This document shows, piece after piece, positions 1-12,046 of a stretch of 64,000 bases of DNA. Within the stretch, counting starts at the first letter, position 1. Each line of letters begins with the position of its first letter. A program made the translations under genes and the position numbers. Below the pieces are notes generated by a model. The model did not search any database, was not told where the DNA came from, and saw only the letters and a program-made list of their open reading frames with translations. Source of the DNA: Otatea glauca (Eukaryota > Streptophyta > Magnoliopsida > Poales > Poaceae); contig CM070723.1 of the NCBI GenBank assembly GCA_036346275.1, positions 49,368,743-49,432,742 on the forward strand, read 5' to 3'.

Positions 1-117
1 ATTAAAAAAAGAAAAAAGAAGAGGGCCAAACAGGTGAACAGTAGCTCTAAAAACAACTGACTCTCGTCGAGCGTACATACACGGCTGCTGATATGCATGC
101 ATACTTTGGAACAATTA

Positions 118-524
118 GGGTGCGTTTGGTTGGGTGAACGAGGATGAACGGGATGGGATGATATAGGATAGATGGGATAATCCTAGATAAGATGGTACGG
201 AGGGTGTTTGGTTGTCTGAATGGAATGATACATGATTTTGTTTGGTTGCTTGGATGGAATAGTACAGGATGGTACGAAATGATGTTTGGTTGGATGGATG
301 AAGTTAGTATGGTAAACTTTATCACTAGTGGTACGGGATGGTATAGGATGGTTCAACCAATTTAGAGGTACGGGATGGTACAACATATTTGAAGAATATT
401 TCTAAAATCTGTACCACTTCGTTCCGTACAAGATGGTTCCATACACTCAACCAAACGTATATATCAAAATCTATCATGTATCATCCCATCCCGTTCATCC
501 TCATTCATCCAACCAAACACACTC
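118..524. mobile_element. Tourist-like (PIF/Harbinger) MITE
   Basis: The two ends are inverted repeats of more than 40 bp. The left end begins GGGTGCGTTTGGTTGG, and the right end, read in reverse, begins GAGTGTGTTTGGTTGG; both continue through a shared GAACGGGATGGGATGAT block. The element is flanked by the trinucleotide TTA on both sides (115-117 and 525-527), the target duplication expected of PIF/Harbinger elements. The interior repeats GGATGG and GGTACG words and has no coding potential, so it is a non-autonomous foldback. Confidence 0.85.
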
Positions 525-1950
525 TTACTACACAACGTAGCATTGCAGCATAGCTAGCTGGACGTGTGGTGCAGCTGCATGTATACATAAAAGTGTCTGT
601 TTGCTTTCCTTTCGTCTGGGCCTGTCCGCCTGTGACGACGACGAGAAAAAGGCCATGCAAAGTTGGTTTTGCGAAATAACGGTGTATGTCCTGTTAGATC
701 GCACACTTTTTATTTATGAATGTATATATATATATATATATGGACGGATCATTTTAAAAATATAAGAAACGCTACAATATCATTTTTGAATATGTCAAAT
801 TTGTTAATTAGATTGGTTCCGATTTCGGTGGTTTGTGATTCTTAAGTTCTTAGAATTATTTTACTGCACTTTTAACAAATTTCAAATATATGTGTTAGAC
901 CTACGATGTTACAAAAATAAATCTTCTAGTTTCACCGCTACATGCGTAGGATTCGGACTCTTATTAATACTAACTGTCCAAGCTGCAACCCAGATCGCTT
1001 GCTCAGTGTAGACGGTGAAAGCGTCCGTGTATGCTATGCTAGCTGACACACGTACATACGCACTGTATAAGTCTTCGTGTTGGGTACAATGAAGAGTAAA
1101 TTTTGAAGGGACGGATGGAAAAAAAATTAGGTCATGGGCGTTGCTATAGCTCGAAATTACAGTGAAGTGAGTTTTCCGACAATATATCTATACTCAGCTC
1201 TAGCCGGCTTAAGTCGCAAGTCGAACCGATTCAAGCCGGCTTAAATCGATATCCAGATCAGAACTCTCTCAAATATAATAGAGGTATGATGATACGAAAA
1301 ATTTACTAGGAGGCATCACTACAACAGTAATATATACCTGGTGGTTAACCAGCGTTAACCATTGTACAAGAGCAGGACGGATTTCGGTACCGAAGCGTTG
1401 GGGTTGGTTGACCGCAGCGACTTCTTACCGATCTATCCAATCAATATTGTTCGAAAAATCGTGTGGGCACATAGAAACTACAGTACCTATGTGCTACAGT
1501 TTTTCCTTTTTCTTTTTGATTTGTTTTAAGCGACAATTTAGTTGATTTTTCCCCTATATATATCCACTTCCACGAGTATTTGAATATTTAGAGCTTATTT
1601 AAGTAGAGTGCATTTGAATTCAAATCTCTTTTAGAAATCACTTACGGCAACACGCGGAATTTCAACTGGTCAAGGTTGTAGTAGACATAGCGTATCACGC
1701 TTTGTAAATAAGTAATGATCCTTGTATTCCAGTGAGAATGAGCCCAGTGATATTGTTTTGAATCTTCCTCTGTCGCGAGAGGTTACAGCTAGCCAGATTC
1801 AGATTCCTATCAGGATATCATCTTGCTATCTAAATCGGATAGTGACACGGTATTTCGCTGTGAACTGAAACTCGGAAAATGGAGAGGATATATATGGCGG
1901 AAATCCAGCCCTTCGATCAGTCCTGGACCAATCATTGCGTGTTCATATGG
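525..1950. other. Non-coding intergenic stretch
   Basis: AT-rich sequence with no convincing coding frame. It contains a short TA microsatellite near 722-741 and nothing else I can name. No terminal repeats or target duplications were found. Confidence 0.5.
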
Positions 1951-2130
1951 TATAAAATGTATTTTTTAATAGTTTTATCTATAAATATAGAGCGTATTTT
2001 ATGTTCTAATACAAAATTAGTGTGATGTTTCCTTTATAATCCTAATAAATATCTAGCTTTACTTTATATTTTCTACATGCATACATTATGTTGTTTAGTG
2101 AGAATAATTAAAGATAATCTAGTTATTTTT
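1951..2130 (-). repeat. Dispersed ~180-bp repeat, copy 1 (inverted relative to copy at 51021)
   Basis: Read on the minus strand, this segment matches 51021-51200 along its length. It shares words such as ATATTTATTAGG, AAAGGAAACATCAC and ATTAAAAAATACAT in the same order and spacing. Neither copy is coding. It is probably a fragment of a dispersed transposable element, but no terminal repeats were found, so the class is unknown. Confidence 0.6.
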
Positions 2131-2397
2131 TTTGTCTATATGAAAAAAGAAATATGACCTGTACACTTGAACAAAGTGAGTACCATGTAACTTACCCTTC
2201 GAGCGTCTTGAGATCGAGTTGTGTCAAGTTATGATTTATCTTATTTCTCTCTCTCGATTAAGATAAAACCTTACCCTCCAATCATCCAATGACCCATCTA
2301 AAAGCTTTGTGATCAAACATCTCTCGAGGAGAACCCAATGAAGAACCCTCTGGTACTATGCCTGATGGAAGCTGAAATTTGATAATATACTAGAATC

Positions 2398-3030
2398 CAG
2401 GTTCTAAATCTAATCGAAATTTCGATAAATCTCGACAAAATTTTGGATTTCGGTCGAGGTTGAAATTCTAAATCTCGATGAAATTTTGATAAATATCGAT
2501 GAAATTTTGGATTTCGGCCAAGGTCGAGATTCCAAATCTCAGTGGATTTTTTTTTTGAAAATTAGGGTTTGCTACAGAAGTTTCATTAATTTCGATGAGA
2601 TTCATGGTTTTTGGACCAAATTTTGCACTAATTTTTTAATGAAGAATTGTAATGCCTTTTATGAGTAATATATGTAAAAAAGTTTGAAAAAAATACGTAT
2701 ACAAATTATATAACCCTAAACCCTAACTTGGATTTCAGCCTAAACCCTAACTTGGGAATTTTTTGTGCAAATGCTTAGTATTTTGCATTCAAAGAGACAT
2801 GAAATGTAGATAAATGTTGGTATGATTTTTTCATATTTTCCCCCATTTTTTAAGACTCCAGAGACCATATGGTGTTGAAAATCGCCAAAATTTCGGTTTT
2901 CTTGATTTCAAATTTAACAGATTTCAAATTTGCTTTTTGAATTTTGTCCGGATTTCAGCCGAAATCTCGCTGAAATTTTGGATTTTGGCCACCTTCGAGA
3001 TGTGGTCCGAAAACAAAGTTTGAAACCTTG
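2398..3030. mobile_element. Non-autonomous hAT-like element (family member a)
   Basis: The left end reads CAGGTTCTAAAT and the reverse of the right end reads CAAGGTTTCAAAC. The flanking octamers are CTAGAATC (2390-2397) and CTAGCAAC (3031-3038), matching at 6 of 8 positions, as expected for an old hAT 8-bp target duplication. The interior is rich in GAAATTTCG and TTTCGG words shared with the elements at 22297, 32886, 37191 and 45640. A short interstitial telomere-like block (repeated CCCTAAA words) lies near 2710-2750. No transposase is encoded. Confidence 0.65.
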
Positions 3031-4635
3031 CTAGCAACTAGACTTGAGCGTTGGGTCGGGCTTTTTTGGGCCGACCTGTAGTGTAGCAGGCATGGCATGG
3101 CACGCATGCGCACGAGCAGGGCAAGCATAGCATGAATGACAAGGTTGTGCCGGTCCTCGTAGTCAGGCACGATGACCGACACGGCACAACACACTTACAT
3201 GGGCCTTGCTTGGGGTGCACGGCATAAAACAGGCCTGGTGGGCCAGAAGCAGGCACAGCACGTGGCAGGACACTCTGTCGCGACATTGGGGCATGTTTTG
3301 GTTTGCCCTATGGTCGGCGTCGTTGTGGTTGTCGCATGTGGAGGAAGGAGTGACAACAAAGATGCTAAAAGGTGGATAATGGAGACCGGAGAGTACATGC
3401 TCACCAACACCGAGTGCGTGCACCGAGCTGACTCTCTGCACTGGGATGTAAGATTTTTATTGAGATATTAACTATGTACCTGTTCAAGAGTGAATAAAAT
3501 TTAATTCTTTTCCCCCCAATATTTGTGTCCATTGCCTCAGCTATGTACATCTTCAGTTCCTTTCCTCTCGTCACAATAGTTTAAATGGATCAAGCCTAGG
3601 TCGACACGGCACGAAGTTAGTACAAATCGCAAATAAGTCATGCCTTCAATTAGCCTAGCTTTAGCAACTTAACTATGCAATGTACTTAGACACAGACACG
3701 AAAAAAAAAGAAAAAAGAAAACATATATCCGGCAACACACTGTTCAAGTTTAAGGCACACTCCTTTGATTAGGTCATCATTACAACAGCTAACGCATGCA
3801 AAAATCCAACTCTATATCTATTTCAACAATGTACTACTGCTATATTAAACTCTCTCTAAAGAAAACAACAACTACTATGTTAATTCGTGTACTTCTTCTT
3901 CACTGAAAAGGTTCAGTTCGTCATGACGACCAAGATTCATCCAGCATTTCTTTTTCCCTTTTCCTTTTTTTTTTGGGTTGATTCTCACCAATCTTTATGC
4001 ACTTTAATTCGCTTTAACTACCAGAACCCTACGAGCAGGGAGGCCTTCTCCCTAAATCAACGTACGTCTATGGCAATACGACGAACTGACATGTGGGACC
4101 CACATTTCGTTGTCTCCAGATGTCAGCGGCTGAATCTGTACGTTCGTGGGTGCGCTTAGTAGGAGTGCACACGACCAACTGACTGTTGTCAGGGAGTGGG
4201 GCCGGTGCTGCACTCACTGCGCTGAGACCCATCAAGAAGGGCAGCTGCCATGTGGGCCCATCTAGCCTCGGGGTCCAGCCCCAGACTGTCCGCGCATCAT
4301 TTGCATCCTCCTTTCCCTTGCAACAGTGTTTAGTAGCTAGCTTAGCTATCTATCTATCTATCTATCTATCTATGCCTTTGCTGGTTTTTGGGGTTTCTTG
4401 GCTGTAGGTCCATGTTTCTTGAAGGTTTTGCTCATCATTGTTTCTCCGGTGTTTTATTTTTGCACAGAAAGGTGGCACCAGATTTTGGTGATCTTTTATT
4501 GATGAGTAATCATATATTTATGAGAAAATAAAAATTATATGTTCATCTCTTTATTATGCCTTTTTTATTTTGTAAAATATTATGATCCGACAAACTATCC
4601 ATTAGTTATTTCTGGTAGTTTTCTTTATGAAGTAC
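3031..4635. other. Region upstream of a dead hAT transposase
   Basis: No gene is visible. From 3040 to 3290 the sequence is GC-rich with repeated GGCACG and GGGCC words; these resemble the subterminal sequence near 7040-7256 and may be the left subterminal region of the autonomous hAT whose transposase follows. I could not define the left terminus or a target duplication. A (TATC)n tract lies at about 4345-4373. The rest is AT-rich. Confidence 0.4.
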
Positions 4636-6660
4636 GGGGATTTTTCGTCTTTCCAAGTTTCTGATTTCGGGATTTCACCCGAGGAGTTTCTTGCATCCTA
4701 TGAAGCCCAAGAAGTTGCAGTACTTGTGCCATCCTTAGGCTCTACAAGTGCTACTGCGTCGGCAAGCACTAGGGCAAAAAAATCATGACGCAGTACATCG
4801 TGAGTCTGGGAAGATTTTGAACAGATTTTTGAGACATCAGCGACGTTCCGAGCAAGTATGCTATTTGTAAATATTGTAAGCACAAATTAACTGCAAAATC
4901 TACAGGTGGACCGGGGTATTTGAAGAGACATGCTGAGAGCTGTAAAAGAAAAGCGAATGTGACTTTGAGACAGACGCAGCTACAGTACAACCCCGAAGGT
5001 ACGATACGTAACTGGGATTACAATCTCAAGGTAGCTCGTGAATCTCTTTATCTTTTAATTGTTTCTCAAGATCTTCCTTTTAAACTTTGGTGAGTTACCT
5101 GCATTTGAAAACTATATTAGGATAGCTCATAATCCTAGATTTTATGCAGTTTCTAGATAGACAATAACTAGAGATTTGATTAAATACTATAATAATTGTC
5201 GTAGTAAACTAAAAGAGCAATTTAATACTTGTACTTTTTATGTGTCTTTGGCATCAGACATAAGGAGTGGTAGGGTTAAAAAGGATTAACTTAGTGTAGT
5301 TGCTCATTATGTAAACAATGATTGACAACTAAAGAAGAGAATTATAGGATTCAAATTAATTGATGTAGCATATACTGGTGAAAATATTACTGGTTGTATT
5401 GTAAAAGTTGTGAAAGATTTTGACTTTACAGAGAAAATTTTTGCAATAACATTAGATAATGCTTCAGCAAATATTTCTGCCATGAGCATTCTTACTCCGC
5501 TTTTTAATTCGTATGCCGAATCTTTCTTATTACATCAGCGTTGTGCTTGCCATATTATTAATCTTATAGTTAAATCTGGTTTGAAGAGGTTAGACCCGTA
5601 TGGTTAACCTTTTCGCACTGCAGTATCTTTCTTAAATAATTCTAATCAAAGAGTAGAAGCATATAAGACTTATTGTATTGAAATGCAGGTACGACCACGT
5701 AAGTTTGGTTTTGATATGCCTATTAGATGGAAATCTACTTACTTGATGATTAAGTCTCTTATACCCTATAAGAACACATTTTCTGATTTTATTAACACGC
5801 ATTATCGTAGTCAGAATGGTCAATCGCTACTTACAGAGCAATATTAGTATGTTGCTGAATACTTGCTGTCATTTTTGGACTTTTTTATGATTCCACTGTC
5901 GCTTTATCTGGAGTTTATTACTCAACATCTCTTTTAATTGTGCATCATATTTTAGAAATTGCTACCCATTTAAGGAACAACAAAAATGATAATATTTTGT
6001 GTGCATCTGTTTATACTATGAAAACTAAATATTTGAAATATTGTAAAGAAATTCCTATGTTATATGCATTTGCATTTATTTTAGATCCTAGAGATAAAGT
6101 TCGAGGATTTTCTAGTATTCTCTCACTTCTAAGTGATGCGGTGGGTACTTGATTATTCTAGTTATTTTTCAAATGTCTGTGATAACTTATCTCAAGTTTA
6201 TGCTAAGTATGATCAGAAGTTTGCTGGAGTTTGCATGCAGCGACCTCCACCAGCACCCACAACAGGTAAGAAGAAAACTGTGTGGGAAAATATATGGGGT
6301 GCAGGTGGCTCTTCCTCAAGGAGTTCAACTACAACAACGTTAAGTGCAGATACAACAAGTGGTGGGGAGCTATCTGTCTATCTCAACAGCGACACTGTCA
6401 ACTACCAAGATCAACAAGAGAAGGACTTCAATATTTTGCAGTGGTGGCACGAGCACAAGATAACATATCAGGTGCTTTCCATATTAGCACGGGATGTGTT
6501 AACATTTCTTGTCTCTATGGTTTCTTCGGAGTTTGCTTTCAGTCTACCCCGAAGAATAATCGAGGAGAGAAGTCTACCCCGAAGAATAATCGAGGAGAGA
6601 AGAACAAATCTAACAAGTGAGATAGTGAAAATACTTCTCATTGTAAAAGATTGAGAACAA
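4636..6660 (+). pseudogene. Degenerate hAT transposase (BED zinc finger to C-terminal dimerisation domain)
   Basis: Pieces of one transposase can be read in shifting frames. Near 4803-4950 there is a BED-type finger with a CKYC pair followed by the H and C of a KRHAESC motif. From 5410 to 5607 comes a block with LDNASANISAM and then LHQRCACHIINLIVKSGL, typical of the hAT catalytic core. From 6133 to 6654 comes the C-terminal dimerisation block, with LQWWHEHK, SEFAFSLPRRIIEERR and a following TNLT stretch. Intervening stops and frameshifts show it is dead. It resembles plant RICESLEEPER or DAYSLEEPER-type proteins, but stops in the core argue against domestication. The original donor element probably extended beyond these limits. 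Confidence 0.8.
6541..6600 (+). repeat. Perfect 30-bp tandem duplication inside the hAT dimerisation motif
   Basis: Bases 6541-6570 and 6571-6600 are identical. The unit is ten codons long and duplicates the SLPRRIIEER motif of the transposase C-terminal domain in frame. Confidence 0.95.
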
Positions 6661-6729
6661 GCTGATCAACGAGCTCAACATACTACAAAAAAATGTTGAG
6701 CTGGCGGAGACGTTTAAAAATCTTTATCT

Positions 6730-7355
6730 AGATAATCAGGAAGAATAATTATAATCTTCACTTTTTTTCCTGTATCACTGAGCTATAGGGTGTACTCTTT
6801 TTTCTTTGCCAAGGTTTTCTCGTGTCGAGTTTTTACTTGGCAAAGTTTTTAACGAGGCAGCTAAACATCAATAAAGCTCATTATTTTATTCCAATTATTT
6901 GTCTCATTTTAGAATTTATTTCATATTTTACCCTTTTCTTAATTTACATATTGTTTTAATTTTTTTTCTAATTATTCTAATTTTTTTCCATTTTTTCTGT
7001 ATTTTTCATACCTTTTCTATTTTCTATTTTTTCTAACATTTTTTCTTATTTTTTGACGCTAACGGGCCAGTCCGGCCCGTCGACCTGCGACGACACCAGG
7101 CCGATAGGCACGGCCCGTGAGGTCACCAGGCCGTGCTTGGGCCGGCACCCGGCACGACACAACCCGTTTATTAGCTGAGCCTAAACGAGCCGTGACTAAA
7201 TAGGTCGTGCCGCTTGTTTAACGGGCCGGACCGGTCCACCTATCTGGCCATCACTGTATGTAAGGAACCTTTATATTACATTTTGGCCTTGCTGCCTTAG
7301 AAAAAAAGGTTTAGCAACGCAAGTTTACAGATACCTTGTTGCCAAGCGTACATTT
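6730..7355. other. AT-rich spacer and GC-rich hAT subterminal sequence
   Basis: 6730-7040 is AT-rich with many TTTTTC tracts. 7040-7256 is GC-rich, with repeated GGCCCG, GGCACG and CCAGGCCG words, and ends in GGCCATCACTG. That resembles hAT subterminal repeats and a hAT terminus, so it may be the right end of the element carrying the dead transposase. No matching left end was confirmed. No gene is visible. Confidence 0.4.
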
Positions 7356-7581
7356 TGTTGGGAAACCTGATGGCCCATTGAAGGCCCATGCTGGTCCCTT
7401 AGCCTAAACCCTAGGTGAGCGCTATAAAAGGAAGAGGGGGTCCCCCCTATGTACAAGCAATCATTAGCAATAAAAGAATTCCGCTGTTGCTCTCTCTAAA
7501 CACGTGTCTCTCTCTCTTTCTGTTCTCCAATTCAGATCTGTTCGGAAACCTCGGACTATTCGATAGCGAGGTTCCTTAACA
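7356..7581 (+). repeat. 5' LTR of Copia-1
   Basis: 226 bp with TG...CA ends. It contains a TATAAAA box at 7423-7429, a telo-box-like AAACCCTAG just upstream, and an AATAAA signal in GCAATAAAAG near 7468. It is followed directly by CGTTATCAGCACGAAG, the primer-binding-region motif commonly seen after plant Copia LTRs. Confidence 0.93.
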
Positions 7582-9030
7582 CGTTATCAGCACGAAGCTC
7601 TACCGGAGATCAGTTTTGAAAAGGTGAGAAGAGGTGAGAATCGGCGATCGAATCTAAATGTTTGTTGATTCTACGCATGCATCTATCTTTTGTATCTCGT
7701 ACTGTTTGTCGCGTGGCATGAAGCTACGTGGATATGGCTCGAAGCTACAGTACAAGACGATTTTACAATTGAATTTACGATTCATGCAAGAAAACAAAAA
7801 TCGCTGTTGCTTCGGCTTGCGCGCTTGCAGCGTGCCGCCGTTGCCTCGGTTTGCACGCCCACCGTGCGTCACCGCTCCGGCTCGCAGCCACCGAGCGTCG
7901 TTGCCGGCTCGCCCACGACTTGGTACCGACTCGGCCTCGCGCGCGCGCGCGCGCGCCAAGAGCGCCGGATGGCTCGCGGTGCCACGCGCGGCCCGCCGCG
8001 GCTCGTCGCACCTCACGGAAGAAGGCGCCACCACCGGCGCGCGCTTGCGCGCTAAGCGCCGCGCGACCGACCCGCCGCCGCTTCGCCTCCGGCTCGGCTC
8101 GCCGTGCGCCATGGCCCGGCCAGCTGGACGCCGCTGTCGCCACCGGTGATGCGCTCGCGCCGCTGCGCCGCCTCGCGCCGTACGGCGCTTCGCCTCGGCG
8201 CGTGTGTGCGCCGCCCGGCCTCGGCCCGCGTGCGTCGCCGCTGACTCCGTCGGCGCAGAAGACCGCCCGTCGCCGCCATCTCACGCCGACGCCTCGGCCG
8301 GCGCGCTGGCCGCCGCTCGCCTCGGTTTGACGCCGCCCGCCAGCGCCTGGTACCGTCGCTCGATCCTTGGCTCCGCGGCTCGAAGCCGACGCCGCGCCAC
8401 AAGGCCGACGACGCTTTGGCGGCGCCCAGCCTCGGCCCGCCGTCGGCGGTGCCCGCAGCGGCCGCTCCGCGTGCGAGCAGCGAAGGCGGCAGCGAGCAGA
8501 AGGCGGCAGCGCGGCGCGGCGCGCGAGCACGGCAAGGCAGTGCGCGAGGCGCGAGGCGCAAGCGAGAGAGCAAAGAAGCGCAAAGGCAAAGGAGGCGGCG
8601 CAAAGGCACAAGGAAGCCGGCGCAAATGAAAACGCATGGGAAAAGAGCTCGCGCACGGGAAAGACAATGGCGGCGGCTAGGGGAAACCCTAGCCGCGCGT
8701 GGTTTTGGGCCAGAAAAGGAAGGCCCACCCGGCCGGCTCGGCTGGAAAGAAAAAAAAGGGAAAGAAAGGAGAAGAAAAAGAAATAAAAGGAAAAAATGCA
8801 GAAAATTTTGAAAAATTGCCAGAAAATCCAGAAGATTTATTTGGCTCTGTTTTTAATTTTTCTAGCTTTATTTCTCTGTTTTATGAATATTCTTTATGAA
8901 TTCTTGAATCTGTTGCTTTATTTAAAATATTGCAATGCATAGCAATTTTATTTTCTGCACTTTGTGTTTTTGCAACCATTTTCTATCAGATTACACGCAG
9001 TAATCTAAATCGGAATTTTGAAATCATGCA
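7582..9030 (+). other. Leader of Copia-1 with an unusually GC-rich core (about 7800-8720)
   Basis: This is the untranslated leader between the 5' LTR and gag. About 7800-8720 is extremely GC-rich, dominated by CGCC, GCGC and GGCG words, with a CGCGCGCG run at about 7940-7957. Because of that composition several long frames are open on both strands, including one of 317 codons on the minus strand. None shows a recognisable domain and all are low-complexity Arg/Ala/Pro, so I treat them as compositional artefacts. The flanking leader sequence is AT-rich. Confidence 0.6.
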
Positions 9031-10060
9031 GATGTCTAGCATTGTGAATCGTGAGTTTGAAGAACTAGCCCCGCACGGTCAGAACTACCTCACTTGGACA
9101 TCGGACGTAAAGATTGTTCTTGGGGGCAAGAAGCTTCGTGCAGCGATTGGTCTAGGGTCCTCGCAGGACGCGAAACCTCCGCCGAAAGCGAGCGATCAAG
9201 CCTCGCACTTCCTTAGGCACCACCTCTCACCACTCGAAGAATGAATATATGGTGAAGAGAGTGCACTTGAGCTTTGACCGCACTTGAGCGGTTCGAAAGC
9301 TCAAGTACACCATCTTGCCCCAAGCACGCAAGATTGGGTGCGCTTGAGATTTGCGGACTATAAAGCGGTGGCCAAGTACAATTTCGCTTGCAGAATTTGT
9401 ACCAATCTCTCCCTCGTGGCAAGAAGATCAGCGATGAGGAGAAGATTGAGAAAACCCTCTCCACCTTCCACCCAAATGCTATCCGAGTGCACGCACTATC
9501 GTCGGACGCATACAAGGAGTATAGAGGCGATTGATGTAATACAAGTTGCGAATCGCAAGGCGATGTTCTACGCAAGAACTACGTCTCGCGACCACTGGAC
9601 GAGGCATCGCACGTAAGTCAATGCCAATAGCTACAAGGTGAAAGCCCATTCATAGAAAGAAGGGCAAGCGGGTGGAAAGAGAGGCCCGTGCCAAAGGAAA
9701 GTCCAAAGCCCCTGTGAAGAGGATGATAAAGAAAAGGCGCACGCCAAGCCGTATGGACAGCAGAACCAAACGTGCTTCAAGTGTGGCACTTGGGGACATT
9801 GGTCGAAGATATGTCGAGAATCCAAGGAAGTGATCAACGCATATCAGGCTAAGAGGAAGGCAAAGGAAAACGCCCCCGCAGAAGCACACTTCGCCAACAT
9901 CGGTGATGATGATGTCATGGATGTAGATACCCCACTTGCCTCATCCTCACAGAATAGCCTGGACATCGATGCTGCAGCCATTATTATGGCAAATGAAGAG
10001 AAAACTTCTGCCGATGACATAGAAGCAAAAAATAAAGCATATTTTACAGATTCTGTTTAA
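9030..10060 (+). pseudogene. Copia-1 gag (broken)
   Basis: The start is a block with ELAPHGQNYLTWTSDVKIVLG, typical of a Copia gag N-terminus. The frame is lost at the stop at 9242-9244, and a second frame runs on to the nucleocapsid. A CCHC zinc knuckle (C-x2-C-x4-H-x4-C, reading CFKCGTWGHWSKIC) is at 9773-9814. The frame continues to a stop near 10060. Gag would form the particle core and bind the RNA genome; internal stops make this copy defective. Confidence 0.85.
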
Positions 10061-10264
10061 TGCATTTTCTTTAGATTATGGTTGTTAGCATTTTCTTTGA
10101 ATAATGAATTGTAAGCTCTAGAAGAGCATACTTCTTTCATGAATAAATACGCAATTTATTCTTTATTCCGGTATTCTTCAAATTTGCAAGCAATATTTGG
10201 ATTGTTTTTGCCTCTATCTGATTAGAATTATATTTCTTTTATCTAGAAATCGTGTAGCGCCCAA

Positions 10265-11580
10265 ATGGAAGAGATATGCATTGTTGATAGTGGCACAACA
10301 AATACCATCTTAAGAGAGTTTAAGTATTTCCAATCGATCACGAAGAACGCTGGAAAGATTACTACGATCGCAGGAAGCGACTCATATATAATCGGCTCAG
10401 GAAGAGCCACTATTATATTGCCTATGGGTACAACTTTGGTAATCGAAGAAGCCCTTTTGTACCCTGAATCAACACGCACTCTCTTAAGCTTTAAAGACAT
10501 CCGCGCCAATGGTTTTCACGTAGAAACCAATGAAGAAAATGGCAAAGAATACTTGTGCATTGTGAAGCACGCGGTATGTGGAAAAATGGTATTAGAAAAA
10601 TGTCCCTCATATGAATCTGGGTTGTACTACACGAATATTCATGCACCCGAAGTGTATACTTCCTTGAAGATTGTTTTTAGAAGCTCTGAGTTATTTTTCT
10701 TTATGGCATGGTAGATTAGGTCATCCTGGTCTTAGAATGATGAGAAATATAGTGAACAACTCACAAGGTCATAGCATTAATGTTAAAAATTTCCCAAATC
10801 ATGAAGATTTTATGTGCCCTGCATGTGCCACCGGGAAATTAATAACTAGACCCTCTGTCATGAAAGTGCAAAGTGAAATTCCTGCATTCCTGGAACGAAT
10901 CTAGGGGATATTTGCGGCCCGATTTAGCCCTTGTCAGGGCCGTTTCGATACTTTATGGTGCTCATGGATGCTTCCTCGAAATGGTCGCATGTATGCTTAT
11001 TGTCAACAAGAAACCATGCTTTTGCAAAGCTGATCTCGCAAATCATAAGAATTAAGAATGCTTTCCCTGATCATCGCGTGAAGTCCATTAGAATGGACAA
11101 TGCCGGAGAATTACTTCAAAGGCATTTGATGATTATTGCACAACAACAGGGATAGCAGTTGAGCACTCCGTACCGCACGTCCATACGCAGAATAGACTAG
11201 CAGAAGCACTAATAAAGAGGATTAAGTTCATTGCCAGACCGCTTTTGCAGAGTTGTAATTTGCCCAACACTTGTTGGGGACACGCAGTCCTGCACGCAGC
11301 AGTTCTTATCAATTTCAGACCGTCAGCCTACAACATCCATTCCCCTATGCAGCTTGTGCACGGGATTATCCCGAAGATCTCCCATCTTAGAAAATATGGG
11401 TGTATGGTATATGTACCTATACCACCCCCTCGGTGATCGCAATGGGCCTCTTCGCAAGTATGGGATATCGTTGGTTATGAGAGTGCATCCATAATCGGTA
11501 TTTGGAACCCATGATGGAGACTTGCATACTGACCCGATCGATGATTGCATCTTTGACGAGGATCGTTTCCGTCATTAGGG
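10265..11580 (+). pseudogene. Copia-1 protease and integrase (broken)
   Basis: The first frame opens with an aspartic protease active site, VDSGTTN, at about residues 7-13. It runs into a gag-pre-integrase zinc-binding region with LWHGRLGHPG and later CPACATGK. The integrase core follows in shifting frames: an MDASSKW stretch supplies one acidic residue and RMDNAGE another. Stops near 10904, 11055 and 11155 break the frame, so no functional integrase can be made from this copy. Confidence 0.85.
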
Positions 11581-12046
11581 GAGAAATCAACCTTTGGATG
11601 AAAAATACCGGAAATCATATGGCATTCCACTAGGATCCCCGCATGACCCCGAACTAATGAAGCAAATCAAGAAGTCAGAAGATAATTGATTTGCGAATTT
11701 AGCAAATGAACTGCTGATCATTTTTGTGATCGAAGGCGTGGTTAAGTCGCATGTACCGCAAGGAATGCACGAGAGAGAGGTGAAAATACCAAAGAAAATA
11801 GAAGGTATCCTCAACTGCTTGAGGCCTCAAAGAAAAAGAGCAGAAACCCGGCTCCTCAAACCCAAAGTACCCGGAGGCGTCGGAGAAAAGCGGCGAGAGG
11901 ACTTACCACAACCAATCACGAGAATGCCCCAAGGAAAGAAGGAGCGGTTGAGACACATCCTTTGGAAAGAAGCCAACGGAAAAGGCAATTCGGACTTGAA
12001 CCTTCCACTGCAGAAGCCGCGGAAATAATGTGCGCACACATAGGCG

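Noticed and set aside
2955..3471. Several overlapping 70-99-codon frames around 3.0-3.5 kb
   Set aside because: Open in many frames because of GC-rich repeated words; likely hAT subterminal sequence.
7775..8728. 317-codon and other long open frames on both strands in the Copia-1 leader
   Set aside because: Extreme GC composition keeps stops rare in every frame; the products are Arg/Ala/Pro low-complexity with no domain.
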